From assembly GCA_019925105.1 (NCBI GenBank), contig JAHGAU010000013.1, positions 434,001 through 498,000 of the forward strand: 64,000 nucleotides of DNA, in the 5' to 3' direction. The notes under the pieces were generated by a model that was not told where the DNA came from, ran no database searches, and saw nothing but the letters and a program-made list of their open reading frames with translations. Origin of the DNA: Niebla homalea. Taxonomy: Eukaryota; Ascomycota; Lecanoromycetes; Lecanorales; Ramalinaceae. Made by a program: the position numbers and the translations under genes. This document shows, in pieces, positions 57,914 to 64,000 of this stretch; the first letter of the stretch is position 1; every line of letters begins with the position of its first letter.

Positions 57914-58909
57914 TTTGCAGAGGATACCTTCTTCTTCCACAAGGATCTTTGTACTATGAGCAAAAGGGTGAGTTGGTTTCTAGTCCGAGAACTGGTTTGG
58001 AAGAGTGCGGTGAAGTCGAGGTATTTACGTGTGCGTGGTGGAGAAACGCCACTCGATAACGCTCCCCGGAGTAGATAACATGCACCCTGGACAAATCAAC
58101 GTGGAAAGCCTCGAAGTACCCCCACGAGGTTTACTTCTATCGCGTACGCCACGTAGAGCATCTGCGGCAATGCACAACATTAAGGTATCGTGTTAGCGTC
58201 TGCATTAGCTCCTCGTTTGCAGCCATAGGCCTAATCAGAAAATCAGAAATCGGGTCCCAACACCAGGCTGCGGAAGGCTACCGCCGTCAGTATGGCCTCA
58301 TGTCCCTGATTCCAAACTCACCTTTCTCTTGATTAGTCTCCAATCTGCATTACACCGCACACTGCGTCTGAAGCCGTGGAAGCTCATCAGGTATGCAAAA
58401 GTTGTGATGATCTTTACACAACCTAAGCCGACATCGGTGCAAAGGGTTTCTATAGTAAGACCTTCATTCACACAACACTCCTGGTAGACGTCTGAGTACT
58501 CCATCTCTATTCTGCAGTAAATGATTTGCAAGAAAACCTCATACAGGCCTGTTTTATCACAAAGGTAGAGTACTTCCTTCTATGCTTCTTTTGAGCTTTT
58601 GGATGTGAGCCGTAAGTACCATGTGCTTGCATGCTGGCAGCACTTGCCCGTCTTTTGGTATGTTTGGGGGTCGCACTTTCTTTGTAGGTAGTTGGGAATG
58701 CACCCAAATTGATGAGGTCCATTAGCTAGCGCGCATAATGCAGTTAGCTCCTCTAATTCTGCACCTGCCCTGGGACATAAACCGTGCAAATTGACCTTCA
58801 GTGCAGACGCTTCGTCTTCTCTCTCTTCACTCTTCCCGACCTTCATCTGCGGATGGCAGCAGTCTTCCAAGTTTGTATTCTCGGTTTCTGAGCCTGTAAA
58901 GGATGTGCA
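57914..58909. other. Intergenic, divergent; nothing recognised
   Basis: 996 bp between two diverging genes. Several short ORFs on both strands (for example 58580-58870 minus) have no domain, no consistent codon pattern and no supporting splice sites. The 5' leader of the Ser-rich gene probably occupies the right end. Confidence 0.45.
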
Positions 58910-61900
58910 ATGGCGCTGGCAGAGCTACCAGCTCACCATGTCGCCCGGAATGCTCACCTTGGGGAGCAATCTGTACACCTACGTGGATCCAGCGGTGTAG
59001 CGGGCCCTATGAAGCAACATGACCAACGAAAGTTCAGACCTGCCCCGTCTGCTATCAATGGCATGATGAAGACAACTACCGAGACTGGGGATCTGGGTCA
59101 ATTATCTTCGAAACCCACTCCACGGACTGCTTCGTCTCTCAGTAACGCCTCAGCAATGTACAATGTTGGCTCGTCGCTACCAGCCCAGAGGCCTCGCAAC
59201 CTGGACCGCCGTCAGCCCCATGGCCTTGGTCAGCCAGCATATCAGCCCAGGCAATATAGTCCGGATACTACTTATTCCAGTGGCGACTCTGGCAGACCTG
59301 AATATCCTGGAGGAACCTACTACGAGGGTCCAGGTCAATCCACATATGAGGAGCACCAAGCGTGGTCGATGACCCAAAGATCATATGTCAGTCACAGTCT
59401 GGCAAATCGTCATCCCCCTTCAAGCCGAATGTACGACCGTCGTGTTCTACCACCCGGAAGCAGACCACGCTCTCCATTCGCATATCCCACTAGGCTCAAG
59501 CGACCAGGCTATCGTCCTTCCTCCCCTGCACTTGCAGATGTCTACCGTTCCAGGTACGACTTAGGACCAGACTCCCGTTCAAGCAGTCCAGCCTCCTCCC
59601 ACTCAAGGCAGCGTGCTCCAATGCCATGGCAGCAGCAGCAGCCCAATCATTCAGAACCCGTGATGCGGTCCTTCCCAGCAGCCCCAAGCCATGGCTATGC
59701 GGACTATCGGTACCAATCGCCAGCCTCTAGCCAGGTGTCTACACCGCGCCCAACATCCAGTTTACGCAGCGTCACAAGTTGGTCTAGGCTACCACAAGCT
59801 CAATCGCCCACCGCAGGCATATGGAATTTGCCGGGGGCTCCCCCATCAACGCCCGTTTTCTATGACTACAGTGAAGGGTTCGGGGAATCCCATGGTTATC
59901 AGCACAATCCGCGTGGAATCATCAACGATGAACCCGTGCAAGCTAGCAATATCAATGAAGCAGCTGACACCTCGATGAGCGATGAGAACTCATATATGAC
60001 TGAGCTCTCTGCTGAGGCGACCGAACACAAGCCCTTACTGAACAGATCTAGTAGTCAATCCCAATCGACCAACAAGAAAGTAGCCGTTGATGGCATAGCT
60101 CGCAGCTTCTCAGATGCAATTTCGAACAGGAGAAACCGTTTTACCACCGGCAGTCTTCTGCCACAGGAGCAGGCTTTGAAGCATGCACAAGACCATGCTG
60201 GTCGCCCTGCTTCAGTCCCAGGGCCAGTCGCTCACGCATCATCTAACGATCTGCTTCGCCACCACCGTATAGAACCATTGAGTCTTGAGAAATTTGCAAA
60301 GCACAATACAGGAAAGAGACAAGAGGCAACTAGCAACGATCCAGTGGGCGAAGAACGCTCTTCTCCATCCACTGGTTCAATGTGCACTGCGGAATCAAAT
60401 TCACGCCTTGTCGAGGAGGACGCCGACCCTGAGACTGACGAAATGGATTTGCGTATTACCCCTGATATGAAGACAGAGATTCCCAATAATCCGGAAATGG
60501 TCGATCTCCATACACAGAGCCTTATGTCGCGGCATTCTTCTGTTTGCGAAACTCATTCGGTATCAAACATTGCAGAAATCGTCTCGCCAACTCCAGAGAG
60601 ATCAATTTTATCGCAGGACAGCCGACAGCGATTCAGTCGGTTACTCAACATTGATGACAGCTTGGTTCTGAATGAAGACGTCAGTGATAATCCACGGCAC
60701 ATGCACATTCAGCCGGACAGTGAGCAATACAGGCAGGCTATAAAGGAAGAAGTTTGTGAGAATCCACGGCGTAGGCAATGCCAGCAGAACAGTGAGCAAC
60801 ACAGGCCGATGAGGACCACACAAGGCAGTCTCTATGATCATGTGACAATTAATACATCAATTCTAGATGACTCCGGGTCTGAAAGGGAGCATGAACTATC
60901 CCCGAGCTTGATGCAGACGTTTGGTGGTCGAGGACGAGATACCAGTAAATCAATCTCAGCTCAGAGTTCGATGGCAGCACCAGTCGCCGAAAGGGCTATC
61001 CTTTCACAAAGCTCCAATGGCCAGGATAGGGAGCCACAGGAACCGGAAAGGATTGCTAGTAGCGCATCTCCCGCAACAGATCCTACAACTTCCAAACCTG
61101 AGACTATCGTCAGAAAGGGTTCCCGCTCTCCGACAGCAGCTCAACATCGGCATGCCCACATCATTGGCTCTACAGAAAGGTTGTCAATTCAAGATAGCAA
61201 AGGCTTGAGCGCAGTACCAGAAGATCAGCGTACCGTCATAGCTATCTCACCTCCTGCTACTAGCGATGCTCCGGACCTTCCTTTCTCATTTTCCCCAATC
61301 ATTCAGTACAAGGGCTATGAGGATTCTGTCTCTGAATCAGGAGGTGAGGGCAGCTCTCATGTGAAGAATACAGAAAATACAGTTGCAATGACAAAGCCAC
61401 CCACCCATCGTTCAACCTTCGCATCTGAGAAAGATTCTGTAACGTCCTCTCATGGCTCGCGCCCATGGAACGACGACTGCAATTATCCGTGGAGCGACCA
61501 ATTGCCTGATCTCGCAGTGAGCATCCCGGCACCGCCTGGGGATACTCAAGAACCCACCGGCATGTTTCCTCGCTTCAAGTTAAGGATCCAACGCGCCTCT
61601 AACTCTTCCGTGGGGAGCACTCGTTTGGCTAAGCGTCGTGGTTCTTCAGACGAGACATCTAGAAAACGGAATTCTGGCCTCTTCTCTCATCAAGTATCGA
61701 CCCTCAAGCCTAGACCCAAGCCGAGGTTTTCCAATTCGCCGGGAGAGATGAACAGTAGTCATGCTATCAGGGAGGCCCCCTTGCAAACGCGTTTCGTGGA
61801 AGGATTTAACCTACCGTCCCGCATCAGTGGCGCTGCAGGCTCTCCTACAATCACACTCTCACCGCCCTCGCCTGGACAAGAAGTTCGAAGCTTCTTTTCA

Positions 61901-62212
61901 GATGACAGCTCCCAAGCGAGACAGAAGGCTAGTCTCCGCAAGAGACTCTCGGAGTTCAAGTCTCGACGCCAGTCCCACTTGGATTCTACCGGCAACATTC
62001 AAGTGCCGGAGAGGGGCCACAGCAGATCTGTTCTTGAAAAGCCTCGCTCTAGTGATCGCTTGAGTCGACAAAGTCATCGGACTGCCCACTCAACCCACAC
62101 TGTTGGTTCACACTTTCTCAGATTTCGGACAGTACGACTCTGGTGGCGTAGGAGCGAGGACAAAATTCGAGCTTGGACGTCAAGAATTTGGAAACCATCC
62201 AGGCAAAGCTAG
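58910..62212 (+). CDS. Large Ser-rich fungal protein of unknown function
   Basis: Open frame of 1100 codons from the ATG at 58910; an in-frame ATG at 59009 (MKQHDQRKFRPAP) is an equally good start, as the first 33 residues look unlike the rest. The protein is disordered-looking, rich in Ser, Arg, Pro and Gln, with a Tyr/Pro-rich section (about 100-300) and many SP/RxxS sites typical of kinase-regulated cortical or signalling proteins. An imperfect internal duplication encodes NPRHMHIQ..SEQYRQ and NPRRRQCQ..SEQHRP (60690-60815). The basic C-terminus (FRTVRLWWRRSEDKIRAW) has an amphipathic, possibly membrane-binding look. No named family is recognised. Confidence 0.72.
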   Translation: MALAELPAHHVARNAHLGEQSVHLRGSSGVAGPMKQHDQRKFRPAPSAINGMMKTTTETGDLGQLSSKPTPRTASSLSNASAMYNVGSSLPAQRPRNLDRRQPHGLGQPAYQPRQYSPDTTYSSGDSGRPEYPGGTYYEGPGQSTYEEHQAWSMTQRSYVSHSLANRHPPSSRMYDRRVLPPGSRPRSPFAYPTRLKRPGYRPSSPALADVYRSRYDLGPDSRSSSPASSHSRQRAPMPWQQQQPNHSEPVMRSFPAAPSHGYADYRYQSPASSQVSTPRPTSSLRSVTSWSRLPQAQSPTAGIWNLPGAPPSTPVFYDYSEGFGESHGYQHNPRGIINDEPVQASNINEAADTSMSDENSYMTELSAEATEHKPLLNRSSSQSQSTNKKVAVDGIARSFSDAISNRRNRFTTGSLLPQEQALKHAQDHAGRPASVPGPVAHASSNDLLRHHRIEPLSLEKFAKHNTGKRQEATSNDPVGEERSSPSTGSMCTAESNSRLVEEDADPETDEMDLRITPDMKTEIPNNPEMVDLHTQSLMSRHSSVCETHSVSNIAEIVSPTPERSILSQDSRQRFSRLLNIDDSLVLNEDVSDNPRHMHIQPDSEQYRQAIKEEVCENPRRRQCQQNSEQHRPMRTTQGSLYDHVTINTSILDDSGSEREHELSPSLMQTFGGRGRDTSKSISAQSSMAAPVAERAILSQSSNGQDREPQEPERIASSASPATDPTTSKPETIVRKGSRSPTAAQHRHAHIIGSTERLSIQDSKGLSAVPEDQRTVIAISPPATSDAPDLPFSFSPIIQYKGYEDSVSESGGEGSSHVKNTENTVAMTKPPTHRSTFASEKDSVTSSHGSRPWNDDCNYPWSDQLPDLAVSIPAPPGDTQEPTGMFPRFKLRIQRASNSSVGSTRLAKRRGSSDETSRKRNSGLFSHQVSTLKPRPKPRFSNSPGEMNSSHAIREAPLQTRFVEGFNLPSRISGAAGSPTITLSPPSPGQEVRSFFSDDSSQARQKASLRKRLSEFKSRRQSHLDSTGNIQVPERGHSRSVLEKPRSSDRLSRQSHRTAHSTHTVGSHFLRFRTVRLWWRRSEDKIRAWTSRIWKPSRQS

Positions 62213-62748
62213 AGTCCAATACGTGACGACGGTAGCCATGGTCAACCAAGCACGATGCTATTGGAGGGCATTCTGAAAGCTCATGATGGGCTTCCTTGCT
62301 AACAGTACTATCCTATACAGCAGGGTTACAACCACTTGCGTTCCATTGCTCGCTATTGCTTTGCCGCCATAGATCTTACCTACAGTATAGATGACATACG
62401 GCTTACAGCAGGGAGGATACGATACGTGTTCGGGTAAGTTGAAAAGAAGATTACTGTGCAAGCTTTGAGAAAATAGAATGTTTGAGCTCCATGCTGCCAT
62501 TAGCTTTAGACATTTAATTCCTGACATGTTCGAGGAATATCGCCTTGACTTCTTCTTGCTGCAACCGTGAAGATCTTCCATCAATATGCATTCGGGAAGG
62601 GCAACAGGCTACATCCACTTCCCACAAATAGCGTTTGAAGCTTTGTGGCAAGACCTTTGACGAAACTCGTCCCGAATTGAATGACCAGGGAGGCTATGTG
62701 GACGGGCAACTGATGCTCTGCATTCAATAAAAGGACCGAGAATTAAGC
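62213..62748. other. Intergenic, between convergent genes
   Basis: 536 bp of probable 3' flanks of the Ser-rich gene and MON1. A minus-strand ORF at 62258-62584 shows no domain and is not supported. Confidence 0.5.
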
Positions 62749-64000
62749 TTAGAATACCTGGTATTCAGATGTCAGCTCAATGTAGGGTATGAGAAAATGA
62801 GCGAAGCCGTCACACTTACCGCACCACCGATGATGAAGACCCTTTCCTCCTCGCGCTTGACCCACTGAATGACTTTATTCGCGCTCTGAGCGAGGGCGTT
62901 ACGGCTGGCATTCGGGCCTGCGACACAGTAGAGCTCGAACAAGGGTGTCACCCAGGCCAGCGATATCGCGTTGCGGCTGATGCAGTGGTACACCTTCAGG
63001 TGCGAGTTCTTCGCGTGCACGCCGGCGTGGAGGGCGTGATACAAGGAAAGCAGTTTCCGCCTGTCCAGCATGGTGGGGAAGTGGGGTTCGAACGAGGGCA
63101 TCATGAACTGCACGTTCCCCTTGGATTTGTAGAGGAAATGGCGGATCACGGTGCCTGGCACGATGTCCGTCGGCGTGGGTCTGCCTTGGCGGATGGCGTG
63201 TTTGATCGTCTCCATGCTGTCATTCCTCTCGAGCTCTTCGATGAAATCGTCGCGCATCTTGCGTAAATCGTAAAAGCTTTCTTTATCGGCGCTGATGAGG
63301 AGGACGGCGATGGTGTCTTGGGTGATGGAGATGTCCTCGATGTTCTCGATGACCTCGTTGTCGTTGTTGTTGTTGTTGTCGTCGCCGGACGCGGTCACGA
63401 AGCTGACGTACATGTAGAGGTAGCCGTTCTTGTTGAACCCGGGGAGGCAGATGGGGATCCAATTTTCTCCACCGCCGGCTTTGATGCCGCCGGCTTCGAA
63501 GAGCATGTTGAAGACCAGTTGCAGATCACTGGGGTGGAGTGAGTGCTTCCGTGGTCGGGCTACGCTTACGAGTCGGCCGCCGGCTACTATGAGGCCATAC
63601 AAGAGCGAGGGGCATCTGGTTCGAAGGAGTGTATTGTTGATGATCTGTCTCTGAGACTTCTTCATCTTAAGGCACTCCAGTGCAGACAAGAGAGCTGGGG
63701 GAGAGCCTCGAGTGAAAGAGTCCGCAAGCGCAGAGAGCAAGACTTCTGTCCCCTTCAGGGGTCTTCGCAGATCGGTGGACGGCCGATTAGCAAAAAGGTG
63801 GTTCAGCGTCGGCAAAGTAAGGGTGGAGAGGATCTGCATGTACAGCGCTTCGAGCTGAGCACGAAGTTGCGGGTCATTCTCACCGAGCTTGCTAATCGCG
63901 ACAAGGTAGAGTGGCCCTTGGGACATGATGGTGAATCGAGTACCAGCAGCAGAAAAGCCTTTGAGATGATCACCATCAGCCTCATAGAAGGAGATGATGG
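62749..64000 (-). CDS. mon1: Vacuolar fusion protein Mon1 (C-terminal part, runs off edge)
   Basis: Subunit of the Mon1-Ccz1 guanine-nucleotide exchange factor that activates Rab7/Ypt7 at late endosomes and vacuoles. The frame is open to the right edge ([15 protein letters not shown]... then [15 protein letters not shown]), so the 5' end lies beyond the window; the ATG at 63926 is internal. Longin-type segments are visible: [59 protein letters not shown]. An Asn run (NNNNN) sits in a loop. The last intron (62819-62758, 62 bp) leads to a final exon of only 9 bp coding Val-Phe-stop, which gives the family C-terminus [13 protein letters not shown]. Reading through instead would add unrelated residues. 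Confidence 0.93.

Noticed and set aside
57435..57959. 174-aa plus-strand ORF after RecQ
   Set aside because: Lies antisense to the spliced 75-aa gene, whose splice sites and phase are better supported; no recognisable domain.

Overview
This window is nuclear DNA of a filamentous ascomycete (Pezizomycotina, most likely Dothideomycetes; the class is an inference). The evidence is dense single-copy housekeeping genes on both strands, short GT-AG introns (mostly 48-70 bp), fungal-type orthologues such as Vps27, Doa4, Hbs1 and Mon1, and one sharply bounded AT-rich island in which C and G have been lost at CpA/TpG sites, the signature of repeat-induced point mutation (RIP).

Region by region. 1-107: edge of a minus-strand ORF. 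0.5-12.8 kb: REV1 (-), a nucleolar FKBP prolyl isomerase (+), MCM4 (+), uracil-DNA glycosylase (+) and a MICOS Mic26/27-type subunit (-). 13.6-17.6 kb: a candidate small secreted protein (+), a Tls1/C9orf78-type protein (-) and a metallo-beta-lactamase-fold-like protein (+). 18.4-22.3 kb: a Ser/Thr/Pro-rich membrane-anchored glycoprotein gene that looks broken (in-frame stop, 20-bp tandem duplication, several frame changes). 22.8-33.9 kb: HBS1 (-), a Kel3/KLHDC4 kelch protein (+), a group II PLP decarboxylase (-), a large fungal protein of unknown function (+) and the actin-capping alpha subunit (+). 34.1-40.6 kb: the deubiquitinase Doa4 (-) and ESCRT-0 Vps27 (+), head to head. 41.35-52.11 kb: a nested transposon island. 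52.3-64 kb: a Sgs1/BLM-type RecQ helicase (+), a spliced 75-aa hydrophilic protein (-), an 1100-aa Ser-rich protein (+) and the C-terminal part of MON1 (-, running off the right edge).

The island resolves into two nested elements. The outer one is 10,757 bp (41352-52108), has about 107-bp terminal inverted repeats flanked by TA, and carries a relic DDE transposase, so it is a Tc1/mariner-type element. Inserted in it is a 6,914-bp Ty3/gypsy-type LTR retrotransposon (42657-49570) with two 146-bp LTRs and a GTTAT target-site duplication. Both are riddled with RIP and cannot encode protein. The outer element ends 168 bp before the RecQ start codon.

Functional themes: genome maintenance (REV1, MCM4, UNG, RecQ), with MluI cell-cycle boxes before MCM4 and a matching half-site before UNG, and endosome-to-vacuole traffic (Doa4, Vps27, Mon1). 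I found no rRNA, convincing tRNA, CRISPR or secondary-metabolite cluster. Splice sites were inferred by eye from consensus, phase and family conservation, and several introns that keep the frame open were removed on that basis.
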